Shown here piece after piece: positions 34,080-47,961 of a DNA stretch of 64,000 nucleotides. The position numbers and the translations under genes are program-made. The stretch comes from Cercophora sp. LCS_1. Taxonomy: Eukaryota; Ascomycota; Sordariomycetes; Sordariales; Lasiosphaeriaceae. Below the pieces are notes generated by a model that saw nothing but the letters and a program-made list of their open reading frames with translations, had not been told where the DNA came from and did no database searches. The stretch covers positions 186,001 to 250,000 of the forward strand of contig JAPZLL010000013.1 in assembly GCA_036250225.1 (NCBI GenBank), written 5' to 3'. How positions within the stretch are numbered: the first letter of the stretch is position 1; each line of letters opens with the position of its first letter.

Positions 34080-37000
34080 TGGGGTTGTAATGCAGACGGA
34101 GTTCCTCATCATCATTTCCACCTTTGGTTGGATTCTTGCCCGTCTCTGACTTTTCTTCATCACTCTCATCACCTGCTTCATTGGTCTCATCTCGTCGTCG
34201 ACATGCGTTGGAAAAAAGCAGGCATTGGCAATTACGGTCTCGCCGTTTCCGTCCATGCTTACGCTCACTTTTTCTCTCTTTGCCGCGGTATCCATCAACC
34301 CAAAAGGCCAAGCACGAACGCCGGCGAGAAACAACGGCCAAACCAAAGGGGACTGTGCGATGGGCAACAACAACAGCAACGCCAGCAGGGGACAGCGTTG
34401 CTTTTTCGGTACTTGTTTCCGCAAGCGCAGAGTCCAGGGGAGAGGGGTGCGCGAAAGGATGCTCCTTGTCATTTCTCTCTCTTGTTCCTCCTGCAGTGCG
34501 CCCGAGCTTGCCTTGTTAGGGACAAGTCCGAAAAAAAGAGTGTGGAACAAAACTGTCAGCGATCTCTGACCCCAGCTTGTCTGACCAGCTTCTGCTGTTG
34601 TCGTGCCCCGGTAACTCACCAGGATCCCAAGACTGACAAACAGCATGACGATGGTGAAATGAACTCATGAAGCCAGAAACTGTTCGGCCAGCATGGAGCT
34701 CTCGGCATCGCCAGACCGAGGGCTACTTGTTCGGATCAGGTCCGACCTAGCTTAGCGTTTCGGAGGCCATTCAGACAGGAAAAGTGGGTGATTTCCTGGC
34801 CCCGTCCTCCACTTTTCGTTGTCTCTTTTGCTGCTTGTATCCACATCGTTGCAACACCGTTCGAATTCAGGGCCAACGGTAGTACCGGCCGCCCCTCACT
34901 TCCCTGCACCGATGACCCCATCCTTCTTGGCGTCGCCCTGGATTGCACGGCGCCTCTCCAAAAGACGACACGACGACAGCGAGCACAACTCTCCCCAATC
35001 ACCACCATGACCCGATCCGCGTCGAGTCCGGAATAGGCCTGTGTGTCCCCTGCAGCCTTCCCTTTTGAGCACTCGATTTCGCCTCTGCTGACCCCGGTTC
35101 AGCCTTGGTACCTGGCCGCCGCTCATCCCATCCGGAACCTTGACGTTGCCTTTTCCTCCTTTGTGGTCAAGTGCCATCCTCATTCAGGACATCTGCCGCG
35201 TTCCGGTGCGGGTTGGAGATGAATTCGTTAGTCCATGGTTGCGACCGACAACAGAGGCTGAATAGGTAGATACTGGCGACATGTGGACGAACCCTCTTCG
35301 TGTTCGCGTTGTTCTGGCCGGACGTGGAGAGACGGAGACAGCTTCCAGGCGCGCCCGTCGTGGTCCAGGCTTCTTCGCGACCGCGCCCGTCCAAGCACGG
35401 TACTGACCAAACAGTCTTTGTGCCTTCTGTCGGCTGCTCCAGGTGCTTGATGACAGTGCCACCCCCGCCAGAACCTCTCAGTCCAGGGTGTGATTCTGTG
35501 GCTGTTGGCTTGCCCTCTGCATGGGGCTTGCCATCTCATTCGAGCAGTCTGCAGCCTCGACGTGGTGATGGCGCCCAAACACCAGAAAAAAGAATGGCGA
35601 GCCGTATTCGAGGGAATCAAGGTCCCGAATGAAAGCCATGCTCATCTTGGAGACGCCACAAGGCCAGGCTCTCGTCGGCTGTCGGTTGACGGCAAGTCTA
35701 ACTCTGCTTTCTTTTTTTGACTCTCCGTTAGCCGTGGACGGGTCTGGGGGCTTGCTGGTGGCTTGCTGGGTCCCTTGTCGGCAAAGAAACGTCTGTCGAC
35801 GCGCGATGCCTGCCGAAACATCAGATGCTGATCCGTTCCTTGCGAAATCTCGTCAGGGCTTGGCCATGTGGTGAGAGGAGCGCTTGCTTGCTTGCTCGTC
35901 AACAGCAGAAACCACGGACGCGCACACGTGTAACGAGTCTGAGCGGTGCAGCACAGAGCGCGTTCGGGATATTTCCCACATGGTTGTGTGTCCTCGGAGG
36001 GGTGCTTTGAACCTGTCAGGACGCCATAAAAGTTGAGCCATGCCGCTTTGCGCCTAGGGCGTCTTTGGGGAGCAACGGCATCGCGGCAAGCTAGCACTAG
36101 ACGAGCCGTCGCCAGCATCGACGCGAGGGAGAGCAAGGGCCCGAGTCACCACCGTTCCGCTCCGTCGCGCGTGCCTCAACCCCGTGCCCCACCAGCGAGG
36201 CGCCAGACGGCTTCGTCATTGGCGTACGCCGGCCTGCGAGCCTTTTGCACTGACGTCTAGGAATAACGGCCAGGGCGGTGTGCGGAATCCAAAGCTCCAC
36301 CAAACAGTGTGCGGTCATCGAGGGTGTGAGGGGGTGCGAGCAGCAGAGTGTTGCGCCACGATCAACGCAGCCGCACCTTGTTTCCTCAAGCTGTGGTCAA
36401 TTGGATCCGGCGATTGGCTGGGAGAATGCCTGGAAGCCGAATCGGCCCTTCCAGGCTAAAGTCTCAGCAGTGGCTGCAATAACGCTCCCCGTCTTATACG
36501 GACAGCGGTAGAACCCCGGATTCGCTGCCAGGCTGGCAGGGTAGCATCCCGTGAGCGAGTTCTGCAGACCATCGTCCGTCGTCCAGGCTCGCAAAGAAGC
36601 ATCCGCAGCTGGGGAAAGAGGCAGAAAGAGCTTCGCCAGCGCTTCCATATTGCGCGTTCCCGAAGCCCTGGACACTGCGCCGCTGAGCTGAGGCCAAAGG
36701 CAACGAGGGCGCGGGGGCACAATCAATATCCAGCTTCCAACCTGAGAGTCGGCGGACGAGATGAGGCGGGTGCAGGAGGGGGCGTCACGGCCCACCGGCT
36801 GCCCCTCTCCACCCCAGCCCACAGGGCCCTGCCTGTCTGAGATGACCAGAGACTGGCTTCAGACGAACGCTTGCGGTTGCACCATCTCGGCCGGCCTGGT
36901 CGTCCCTGTGGTCCGCTGCAAAACATTGCCTGAGCGCTTTGCGGGGTAGGCACGCCTCTCCAACTTCCCTGGCCGCTGCCCTTCAGCCTTCGCCAGGGGA

Positions 37001-40000
37001 TCGCTGGAAACCACCAAACACGCCAACCCAGCGAACAATGCATCTGAATTGGCCTTAATATTGGGGAGATGGCAGGACCCGTCTTCAATGCTTCTAGAAT
37101 GCTTCTGCCATCATTCTGTTACGGTGGAGAGACGGCTTCTCCCTTGATTGACGGCAAAACTCTGTTGCAAGTAGATTGGGCGCCTCTTCAACTGAAGCAG
37201 CGCTCCGGTTTCCAGGGTGCTGGGCGCTCAGGTTGGTGGAGATAGGGCTGCATTGCTGCTTTGCCCTCAGCGCAGAACAGAGCCGTGGCGGCGTGGGCCA
37301 ATATCTTATGTTTCTTAACTTAGATCATCGGCAAATGTCTGTCCGCTCATCGGCCCCGTCCTCGCCTTTCATGTAAGGAATTGTGACGTGCCACGGCAGC
37401 CCGCTGAGCTGCCTGTGTCTTCTAGACGGGAGGGTGGGGGGATGAGGCATCAAGTCCACCCAACGTCGCCCTAGTGACTCGGTTGTGGGAGGGGCGGCTG
37501 TGACCCTTGATGGAGCCACCCTTAGCCCAAGGCCAAACCTCTGAGCCATCTCGGGCGGGGAACAGGAGATTTGGAGGGACTGCGATCGGGGCTGCAACTC
37601 GTCATGCCCACTGCCGAGAGTCATGTCGTCGAAACAATCCATGGTTTGACCACAGGTTGCGGCCTTGTCATGAACTCCATCTATCCAAGATCCATGGATG
37701 CAAGAGTTCGACACTCAACACCGCTACCGTGTCTCGCATTGAGGCGGGAAATTTGCAACCACGCGCCAGGCGCAGTGTACTTTGTTGCCGGCACTTGACC
37801 CCAGCAGTGAATGGGCACGCAAGGCAATATTTCGGCGGTAATCTGCACATGATATCGGATCCAAGATGTCCTCTGGCAAGGCTGGGGTGGATCGGGCACC
37901 CGTCTCGCGAATGACCTGCCTTGGCCGTCGGGGATTTTGCTGGATTCTGACGTGCAAATAGGGGATCGCGGGAAGGTCATGATGGCCTCCCCAAAAGTTC
38001 CAGCCCAGCGTCCCCCGCGAGTTACACAAGAGCATGGTGTCGATGCGGCTGGTGACGCCGGCAGTCTAGCGCGCTGTCCGGACGGCAAATATTGAGCAGG
38101 TTTCGCCCACCGTTTCCGGCCTCTCACTGGATCCTCCAGGTGCCGGGACTTGGACGGCCGGCCGCATGCCGCGAACACCTTGATATCCTTTTTATCGGTT
38201 GCCGCGTTGTGGACCTGACGGAGGCGGTGGGACGCAACTGGGCGCGCTGCCGTTCGATTATCGCAGTGCATGATGATTCAGCGATGACAATTGCTGTCTC
38301 TGCTCTGGCGCCCATTCGCCACGGCGCGGAAACGGGAAAGGGCCGCAGGCGCCCTTCTTGATCAAGCAGCGCTTCCTCCATCTGTGGGACCGGGATCATT
38401 TTACAATGGAGTCGGCCGACCGGAGGGCCCTGCTCAAAAGAGTCTAGGCTCAGAGCTCGCCCAACCGAGCCGAGAGATGTTGCTAATGCAGGCCTGCACA
38501 ACCACATCTTGGGCCAACCAGCGGGCATTGGAGCCTGACCTGACTGGGAATCGGCAGCCAGAGCTCCTACAATAGCTCGGCCGGCATCGACATCCGCCCC
38601 AGTTGCATTGCGCGGCAGTGACGGGCGCCAGGACAGCAGCCTATCTTTGACTTTTGTGAACAAGATGTCTGGCCAAGAGCCCGCTTCCAAGCCTCTGAAA
38701 GCAGCGTGGTTGGGGTTTACAAAGCTTTCCGCAACTCGATCGAGTGGCAATGCGGCTTGTGGTCGATCTTGAGACTGCAATAGTTGTATGCTGCGGGGTG
38801 GCTGGTAGCATCAAGGCGGGAGCATCGTTGAATCTTGGGTTGGCAGGGCGGTACCATTTCCAGGTGTCATTGCTTCCCCCAAAGTCGTGGGGTCGAGTCT
38901 CCTCTGTTGCTGTGACCCTTGTTGTGGAATCTCAAGGTTGCGCTGGGATATCAAGACTCAACGACGGGGGTTGGTGACACATCTTCTGTTTCTGCGACAA
39001 GCAAACAGTCTGACCAAACAATAGGTGATGAACTTGAGCACCTGCATTAGAAGACAATACTTGCGAGCGTTGAAGGCTGCCTGCCCGGGGAAACGAGCGG
39101 GTGTGGCAGGGGTGGCTTTGGAGTCCTGTCTATATTAGCCAGCACATATACCCATTAAACCGGCCGGTTTGAGACGGAGGAGAGATACAATTTCGGTCGC
39201 AGCTGATAACCCTTTTTATTGAGACGCACCCCAAATCTTGAACCTGGCGTCCCGGTGAGCGGATCGAGTATCAGAGGCGCCTCCGTCCGGAGGCTGGATA
39301 CGGAGCCAGACCGAGATTTTGCGATGACAAGTTCGTATGTTGGCTCCGCCTCGAACTTGGCTGCCGAGCTGCTTCGCGCGATGGGGGCAAAGCAATCCTT
39401 CACCTGACTCTGCGTGACCAGGCGCCAAAGATGAGGGGGAATGGGATCTCGGTGATGAGCCGCCGAACCTTCTTTCAATTGCCAGCGCCAATATTGACCG
39501 CCTCCAGCACTAGCCGTGGGCAAGGGATGGTTCGTCGCGTTCGTTTCCGAAACCCCCGGCCGAGAGACACGGACCCCCGTCCTCGGTAAGAGAGCCTTGA
39601 CGACGCCATCTTGACTGTGAGGCGTCGTCGCCCCTTGTCGGGGAGAGTGGGCGTCAGTTGAGCACGCCGAGTCGGACGACTCGGATCTATTTGACCTTGC
39701 TGTGTAACTGCAACGAGCTAGCACAAGGCTGCAAGACTGACAAGCCTCCAGGGGCACGGCAGTGAAACGTGGTACTGCGCGCTCGCGAATAAGAAGCGAC
39801 TCGGTGAATTAGCAGCTATGATGCCATCTCCTCTAGTTCGTGCAGACAAGGGCAACATGGCCGCTCCCACCGTTTGGTCCAGGAATGACGGGCAGTGTGG
39901 TCTCGGCCCAGGAAACCTGATGCCTGTCGGTAGGATTCAGGAATTACGGGAGAGAGAGAACTGCGCGAACGTTAGAAAATGCTGGGGTGCTCGGCGTGGG

Positions 40001-43000
40001 TGAGCAAAGTCACACCCGCACTTGGTCAGATCTTGAAAGAAGAACGGCGCCAGGTGGCAGCAGTCCCCTGACTTGCCCCGATGCAATCGTGATTGCAACG
40101 TTCGCCAATGCATGGGCGCGCGGGCACAGTTGCAACCGACAGCCACCGGCCTCTGCCGGGGTGGGGTTTGCCCTGTCTCTTGTTGCTTTTTTGTCCAAGA
40201 GGAGAAAAAAGAAAAAGGTTAATTCCTGTCAGGCGACACGACACCTCGGAGGCTGACTCTTGTCCAACGGTTACTCCCACCGCCGTTCTGGGAAGTCGCA
40301 AACAAGCACAGGATGGACGTAGTGGTTGCCGCCGGCTCATGATCTTTTCGTCTGAATGATGTGCATGGCAAAAGCTGGAAGGAGCCAGTCAGCTTGTGTG
40401 CTCAAGGTCGAGAAAATCCAGGCTCCGCGGTCTGGGAAAGAGCGGCACAGCAGCCACATCAGGACGGGACTCCCGTACCGCCGTCACCGCGTTTTCTTTT
40501 TTAGAAACATTTCTCCCACAACTGGGGGAGTCTTGGACGACGGCCCTCCCTTCCCCAGGATGCGGCGCAATATAAATACATTAACTGGCACACCTCACAG
40601 ATGCACATGTGGCCTCGGGATACCAGCCAGCCGCCAAATGAGATCGGATTCTGCTGGTGGTGGTCTTGGTTCTGAACTCGAGGATTTTCGTCTTATCTCA
40701 GCTCCCGAGTTGTAGTGCAGACAGAGTAGTGACTGTGCTGTGTGGTGCGGAGTGCGGTGCTGTAAGATGGAAGGTGCGTGATACGGAGAACGGGATAGCG
40801 CATCGAGGCAGGAGCGAGATCGAGATAGTGCGGAAGCCCCGGGCATTTCTGCCGCTCGCTCGTCACTCGTTGTTCGTCGCCTGCCTCGGCACCCTTCCGC
40901 CTGCAAGTGTGATGCACGGAGACTCTTTGCGCAGCAGACACGCAGCAACTGCAGCGACTCGCAGCACCCTTTCACCTCTCGCGGTCCTCAGTTCAAGAGT
41001 CCTGAGTTGACGCGCGCCCAATCACGAGGGCGACGGACATGCACCGGTCGAGCTCTAGCCACGACTCAGATTGCCCGATGACATCTGGTGTGGCGTGACG
41101 TGCCGAAGCGGCAGGTGGTTGGGAAATATTGTTTTGTGAGTCGTCGATCATGTATTGTCGTCGTTTTTGTTTCTGGCGCGCCGTCTGGCCAGGACGTGCC
41201 CGTCGTGCGTACGAATACATGCGCTACGGGGACTACGCATCTAGGCGATGCACACTGCAGAAGGACAGAACGGCACAACGGGGCTATTTTGCCGCTATTC
41301 GAATGCCGCAGTCAAGTCGAGCCCTACCTACATCAACCATTACCAACTAGCTGTTGTAGTTGCTGTGGGCTCTTGCCATATGCGTGCATCTAACGGAGCT
41401 GCCGTGTCACCCGTGGAGAGCAAATCGACGCACACAAACCAGACGCACGCATCACCTCACTTTGTCCATCCAAGATGGCGGCCATGGTGTTGCGGCCCAG
41501 GGACCAAAGAGGCCGTTTTTGGGCATGTCAGGATGGCCTCCGCACTTCTGCTGGGGGCCAGGATGGGCTGGGGGCCAGAGGATCAGGAACGGGGACGAGG
41601 GGATCCATACATTCGCAGTAGGCCACGATGAGATGACGCTCCGAACGGCCCACGGTTCCACACCTTCCCTGCCTCGCCTCGCCGCCCACCGCGTAGGTGC
41701 TCGTAGTCGCTTGTCGTCCGTGAGCTATCAGCGGAACCAGCATGCGCTACGACCAGATCGGCCGCACTTTTCAGGCGAAATCGACAAGGCGCGATCTCTC
41801 GACGCCCATCTCCCCCTCATTCTCCGAGATGTTGGGCACCAGCAGCAGGCTGCCGCCGCAATAGGGAGGCGCATGCATTGCAACCAGAGGAAAAGACGAT
41901 ATATCCTTCAACTCGGACACGCGCCCACACACAGACGTCATGATAGCCAGAGTCACTCGGCTTCTGCTCGTGTCTCCTTCCCGCTTAAGCTGGAGCTGGA
42001 GCTGCTCCGAGGGCTGTGCAGCAGAAACGAAACAGTCTCGTCTCGGGCTGCCGCGCCTCTCGCCGCTGCCGCCTGCTACCGCGACGGCGACAACGGCTGG
42101 CTGGCTCGTGATAATAGCACCGAGCCGAACGTGAGCCGGATGCCGAAGGCGCAGAATCCGCAGAATCCGCCTGGCCTGGCGCCGTTCTCACCGCGGTGGT
42201 GATTTCGTTTAACGGCGTCTGCCAATTGTGAGGTTTGGATGACGCCCACAACGGCGGCCAAGACATACATAACAGCGACTGATATTGCTGGCCACTGCTA
42301 GCCACGGTGCCTCTTTTGGGGTGCAAAGGGCGGAAGCGAGCAGGGATGGCGAGAGCGGAGGGGCAGCAGAAAAGCAAATGGACTGGGGAGGGGGAGGGGA
42401 AGGAGGGGGTAAAAAGGGGGCGTCGACGTAAATGTGGATGTGGCTCTCGTTGTTCTCCTCGCCAGCCGAGTTGACCAGGGTCGACGGGCGGAGAACCAGC
42501 AACAACCCCGGTCGATGGCAATCTCGTGAACCGACTTTTTTTTCCCTCAGAACAAACGATGCGGACGCCGTTTCCTTCAACCAGTCCAGTCCGGTCTCCA
42601 CGCGTGCGAAGCAGAGGGGGGTCCCTTCGTTCGGCGCGTTTATTGCCCAACGGTCTTCTAGAAAATTGCGGGTCGTCGAGAGTGCGCCCAGAGCCGTTCG
42701 GAGGATTCTTGTTCTAATCAGATGCCCCTGCTCCCCAGGCGCCTTCGACGCTACCTGGCCCTCGACCGGGGTCCTGCTTTGCTTGAGCCTGGATTGGCGG
42801 CGGATTGGCCGGGGCCTCTGTCAACGGCAAGCACACAGTCCCCATCTCCAGCGCATCTCCATCCATCGCGGTCCCCTCACTTCGTTTTCGACAAGCTCCC
42901 TTCTGATCGCTGCGCGGCTTGGCCAGATGTGTCTCCTCCCCCGTGCGTCCACTCTCCCCCGCAGGCCCCTGTCCATGTCGGGGCCCTTGTCGACACGGCC

Positions 43001-43572
43001 CTTGGCCCTGCCCATGGCTCCATGCTCCATGCCGCCGTTGCTGTTGCGTGTCTCTCCTCTCAGATGATCGCAGATGATCGCGTACGGTACCGTGGAGGGG
43101 GAGGGGAACCGTTTCTATTTCCTCCACCACCCCCGTTCCCGTCTCCGGCAGAGACGCGGGCGTCGTGGTGTGTGTGGTCACTGTGGTGGTGGTGAAGTGG
43201 AGAGGGCAACTGCACCCGCCACCTGTCTTTCTTCTGAGAGATGTCCTTCTCCTCATGGGCCGTCATCCGACTGTCTGCATTCTGCATTAAATCTTCAATA
43301 CACACAATGACGGCGCCGCACCGCGCACCGCGCCGTGCTGCACAGCATAATAATCTCACAAAAGGCGGCTCGCAAACGGCCCTTGGCCCAGCCCCATATG
43401 TATTATGAGCTTGGCCAAGATTAAGGACAGTGCCGTATGCTCTCCGATCTCCGGGAACCCAAGGTCATAAGACGGGATTCTAAGAAACAACCGAAATCAG
43501 AGTTATTCGCGGGCGGTATGCGTTCGTTTCTACTGTCTGGACATCATCTCGTTCACACCGGCAGCTCCTCCC

Positions 43573-43613
43573 ATGTCCCTTGCTCGCCGGCGGTGATGCT
43601 AGCAGCTACTTAG
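43573..43613 (+). promoter_or_regulatory. Two overlapping minimal uORF candidates upstream of the NDT80-type gene
   Basis: ATG at 43573 opens a 7-codon frame ending TGA at 43594-43596. A second ATG overlaps that stop (TGATG) and opens a 5-codon frame ending at 43613. A third short frame (ATG 44077 to TGA 44091) lies closer to the gene. Whether they are transcribed in the leader is unknown. Confidence 0.25.
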
Positions 43614-44118
43614 CAGTGCTGGTGCTAGCAGTGCTCGCCAGCAGGGACAGCAGCAACGGTGTGGACTCTCTTCCCCGTTTTCCCTCAACCTCCTTCCCTG
43701 TCTGGTTGGAGCGGATTCTTTCTGCGGTGGGCTGCAAGCCTGTGTTCGACAGAAGCTCCGTCCTTGAAAGCCGCTAGACTGGACTTGGCCCCCTCGCCTC
43801 TGCTGTCCCTCGTCCCCTCGTCCCACCACCACCCCTACCGCTGCTCGTACCCCCCTGGTCGCCCCCGGGACAGTGCCGAACCTTTCATAAAACGGTCCCC
43901 TCCAACGCCGGATCGTAGTGGCTTATTATACAAGTACACATTGGCTCCCACGTCTACAACCTTGCCACAGGAGCGTGTTGGTTTCCGATCTTCCATTGTT
44001 CTGCTTTCATCTTGGCCAAACATCGCCAACACCGCCAGCCTAAGCTATCATATAGCCTTTGACGACGTGTGGTTGCATGTCTTCCAGGTGACCTGTTAGT
44101 GTATCCCGTCGTCGACAA

Positions 44119-44137
44119 ACACACACACACACACACA
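44119..44137. repeat. (AC)n microsatellite
   Basis: About nine to ten AC units, roughly 190 bp before the start of the NDT80-type gene. Confidence 0.9.
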
Positions 44138-44322
44138 TACACCGGGTGGCAGCCCAACCTCGACAGCCTGGACCCGGGACGTCGACAACATCAACACCAA
44201 ACAACACCAAGACCGCGAGCTTGCTCCCTGAGACGGAGACAGCAAGGAGGACGCGAGGAGGACACGGGAACCCCCCGTAGCGAAGAACGGTTGGGCAGCC
44301 CGCGGGGGAGAGACAGGCTCCC

Positions 44323-46434
44323 ATGTCCACCACGGCGACATACGCGGTCACCATGGCAGAGCTGAGGGGCGAGACACAGCACGGCAGCCTCTGGTCCAAC
44401 TATGGCAACCCGGTAGGCATGCCGGGACGGTACAGCGCATCGGACCCGGTTGGGCGGCCACGCAGCCGGCACGCCATGGACTACCCGGCGCCGTACCACC
44501 ACGGCGGACGGCCCGACGAGGGCGGCGACGCATACGACCGGTACCCGCACCCGTCACTAATGAACATCCCCAGCATCAACAACCTCAAGCGGCCCTTCTC
44601 GGCTGTGGACCAGTCACCGACGGGCGCACCCTACACCGAGATGGTGCAGGACCTGCGCGACGACTACAAGCCCAACAGCCACGACCAGAAGCTGCTGTCG
44701 TTCAAAAAGGTGGGCGACAAGCACACCATCGTTGATGCCAAGGGCCGCATCCACGAGATGGAGATTGACGCGCAGCTGCACGGCATGTTCTTCCTGTCCG
44801 AGTTCCCATCGGGCGCCGGCCCCGAGACAACGGGCCCCAACGGAGCGCCGCTCAACGCCGAGCTGACTTGCTACCGCCGAAACCTGTTCCAGATCAGCGG
44901 CAGCCTGTGCTTCCCGCAGATCCCGCTGAGCGTCATGCTGGAGACGGGCGAGACCAGCCAGATCAAGAACATGGAGGTCAGCATCTCGGCCATCGAATCG
45001 GTCGACGGCCACCCGGTGCGCCTCATCGTCATCCCGTGGAAAACACCGCCGCCCAACTCGCCCGAGGTCAACCAGGCCCCCGACCAGGAGCCGCCACCGC
45101 TGCCGCTCATCCCGTCGTCTGAGGACGAGGAGGAAAACGGAGGCGACCATTACGCCATCTACCCCATCGGCTGGAGGAGGCTGCAATTCAGGATGTAAGC
45201 CCCCTATTTTGGACGGACATGATGACAGAGGAGATGTGATGCTTGTCTCTGTTGGGCAGACTGCTAACCCATGGGCACAGAGCAACGGCAAACAATGGAA
45301 GGAGAAAGGAGCTCCAGCAACACTTTGTGCTGCATCTCAAACTCCACGGAACCCTGGCCAACGGGCAAAAGCTGGTGCTTTCCGAGCTGACCACAGCACC
45401 AATCGTCGTGCGTGGGAGGAGTCCGCGCAACTTCCAAGCAAGGAAAGAAATCCCACTTCTCGGCTCGAGCGCTGGCTCAAGAGGTCAAACTCTCGTCGAG
45501 ACAGGCCACGGCATCGTTGCCCAAGCCGTCGTCCTCAACAAGCCGCCATACGACTCGCGACCGCGAGTGTCGAGCATGGAAGTTCCCCGGTCCGCCTTTA
45601 CCTTTACCGCGCCCAAACAACTCCCGCAATCACCCATGCAAATGCGCTCAAAGTAAGCACCCTCCTCTTTCTTGTCGGTTCAGCACCAACTAACAACCAT
45701 CCAGTTCATACCCAACAACCTGGCCTCAAAACCCCGTCTCCCTTCCACACGCAACACCCTCGACCTACCCGCCCTCATCACTCCCGACCGCAGACCCCTA
45801 CCAACAACACCAACAACACCAACAGCCACCTCCTAAACTTGCGCCCGCTTACACAGCCGAACCCCAAGAACTCCCCGGCGTCTCGATGGCGCCCAGCGTA
45901 CAACTCTCTCTAGCACCCGACACCTCCAACCCGCCTCCCCCAGGGTCCAACCCGGCGCCACCGCCAATCCGAACCCAATATGCAACCTACTCATCCAATC
46001 CACCTCCACCACCGCACCTTTCGGCCTCATCCGACAACTCCCTCAACGTCCCGCGCTACGTCGACTCCAACCCCCGCCCGTCCAAATCCCCTCGCCACGC
46101 GTCCCACCACAGCGCAGGCTCCATTTCTGCCGATACAGCATCAGGCGAGTACCGCTACGGTCCACCGGCGTCGTACCCGGGCCAGAGCGAACTGAGCCCG
46201 CAAAGCCAGGCCCCGCCTGCGCAGACTAGCAGCGGGAGTTACCCCGCACCGCCTCCGCAAGCTGGCGAGGGCGAGAGGCAGAGCGGCCCACCGAGGGATT
46301 ATTTCCCGCCGAGTCAGAGCTGGACAACTACTGCCGGGGAGCAGCAGGGGTATAACGGGACAGCGGGTGGCGGTCAGGAAAGGATGTATGGCAAAGGGGA
46401 GTACGGAGTTCATTATGCTTGGGGAGCGACATAG
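44323..46434 (+). CDS. vib-1: NDT80/PhoG-type transcription factor, VIB-1/XprG-like
   Basis: Exons 44323-45194, 45281-45652 and 45705-46434, with introns of 86 and 52 bp, give 657 residues. The NDT80/PhoG DNA-binding domain spans about residues 125-400 and crosses both splice sites. Recognisable blocks are SFKKVGDKHTIVDAKGRIHE, ELTCYRRNLFQISGSLCFP, YPIGWRRLQFRIATANNGRR (restored by the first splice), APIVVRGRSPRNFQARK and RPRVSSMEVPRSAFTFT. The C-terminal part is rich in Pro, Gln and Ser. In Neurospora, VIB-1 is needed for heterokaryon incompatibility gene expression, extracellular proteases and cellulase induction. In Aspergillus, XprG controls proteases under starvation. A second in-frame ATG at 44353 could also be the start. 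It is nuclear by function. The very long empty upstream region suggests complex regulation. Confidence 0.92.
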
Positions 46435-47961
46435 GACATGTCGTCACTAAAGGACACCGGATGGGAAATGGAGGGTGTCATCCCGTTTCTCGGGTCCGGG
46501 TCCGGGTGTTTTGTGTGAAACCGGATTGAGCCGCATGACTACCCGGGAGGTTAAAAAAAGGAGTTTTTGGATGGACCGAGGGGTGTGTGATTGACGAAAC
46601 TTCTTTTTTATTTTTTATTTTTTTGTTCAGATCGAATAAACCTTTTTTGTATATTATTACTTTTGGGAGGGGTTCTCATCGGTCATACAGCCCCTCGGTT
46701 TGTTTCTGTGGCTGTTTGGGAGGTTATATCCCGGGGAAGAACAGGGGCGACGGGGTTTGGGCGGGGAGGTCTTTTTCGTGTGTCCATTTGGTTCATTTTT
46801 TGCGACGCGGAGCATTGAATACCTCTTATGTTGACAGCTTCATGAGCCTTGTCGTTTTTTTTGCTGTCTGTTGTAGTCTGGCTGTCGTGGTTTGGCTGTG
46901 GATGGCTTGTTGTTTTGTCATTTTGTTGGATCGATACCACTCTCGCTTGTCTTGTTTGTTTCGGAAGGTGTCCTGCTATATTTTTATCACGCTGAAAATA
47001 TCATGTCGAATGTTCATCGATTGGGATGGTGCCTGATGTGGAGAGAGGGAGAGAAAGAGAGAAGATATCTTTTCAAGAAATAAAGGGATGATTGTTTGCT
47101 TTTGTGTTGTGTCTGTTGGGGAGGGAGGGAGGCGGCGTGGCATCTTGCTTTGGGGCGATCCTTCTTCGTTGGTTCGGAACTTTTCCTCTTTTGCTGTTCT
47201 CGTATCACTTGTGGTGGTGGCTGTGGCTGCCGGGTTGGGCACAAACACCATGGCCGGAGAGGATGGGAGGAGGGAGCGAGGGAGGGATGGAGAGCGAGAA
47301 AAGATGAATTCTAAGGCCTCATTGATATGTGTACATATATACCCAAGGCAAGCAACAGACATAGTTCGACTGACTGCGTGGATTCATGTTTCGCGAGGGA
47401 GCAAGCACAGCTGGAGCTGGCAGACGGGGTTGGCGCACGCAGCAAGCGACATTGCGATTTGGTTTGTTTGGAACATAGGTCTGAGAGTCGTGCATAAAAA
47501 TCCGATTCGAGAAGATAAGGACCTGGTGTTTTGATTCGTTTGGATGTGTTTGGTGAGGGTTGTGGTGGTGTTTTGTTGCAGGACGCAGAGCTTCGAAACT
47601 AGGTCCGGTTTGTCGTTTTGACGCCATTCATGCCCACATTCCACTTGGGAGATGTGAAAAGACCTTGGAGACCACAAGAAATGTTTACTTCCCCTTGCAA
47701 TCGAGTTTCCTAGTCCCTTCTGACCCCAATCGTCAACTTGACTCCCCGCAGCTGGGAACAGCTGTTTGCCCGACTGACCACCCGGCTCTGACTGCCCCGC
47801 TTTAATTGCCAAATTTCGGGGACCCGTGCGAACGCACCGTAAGTGCTCAACGACTGCCAACCTCACTCACTCTCACAATCTCAAAATTCAACACCGCGTG
47901 ACCCCTCTCAATTACGCGCAGTCAATCCACTCAATTCATACCGTCTCTACTCAGTGTCACC
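46435..47961. other. Intergenic region
   Basis: Contains the 3' flank of the NDT80-type gene, T-rich from about 46600, and the DUF2011 promoter. No other feature was recognised. Confidence 0.5.

Larger units (their letters stand above)
31159..44322. other. About 13-kb gene desert upstream of the NDT80-type regulator
   Basis: No open frame in this stretch shows a domain, a believable splice pattern or homology I can recognise, and no tRNA was seen. It contains simple repeats (CCAGT-type tracts at 31538-31569 and 31821-31841, an AAGC tract at 34058-34079, an AC tract at 44119-44137) and many T-, A- and GTCT-rich patches. Base composition looks ordinary and not AT-rich, so it is not an obvious RIP-degraded repeat block. 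The right part presumably holds promoter and 5' leader of the 44,323 gene. Confidence 0.6.
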
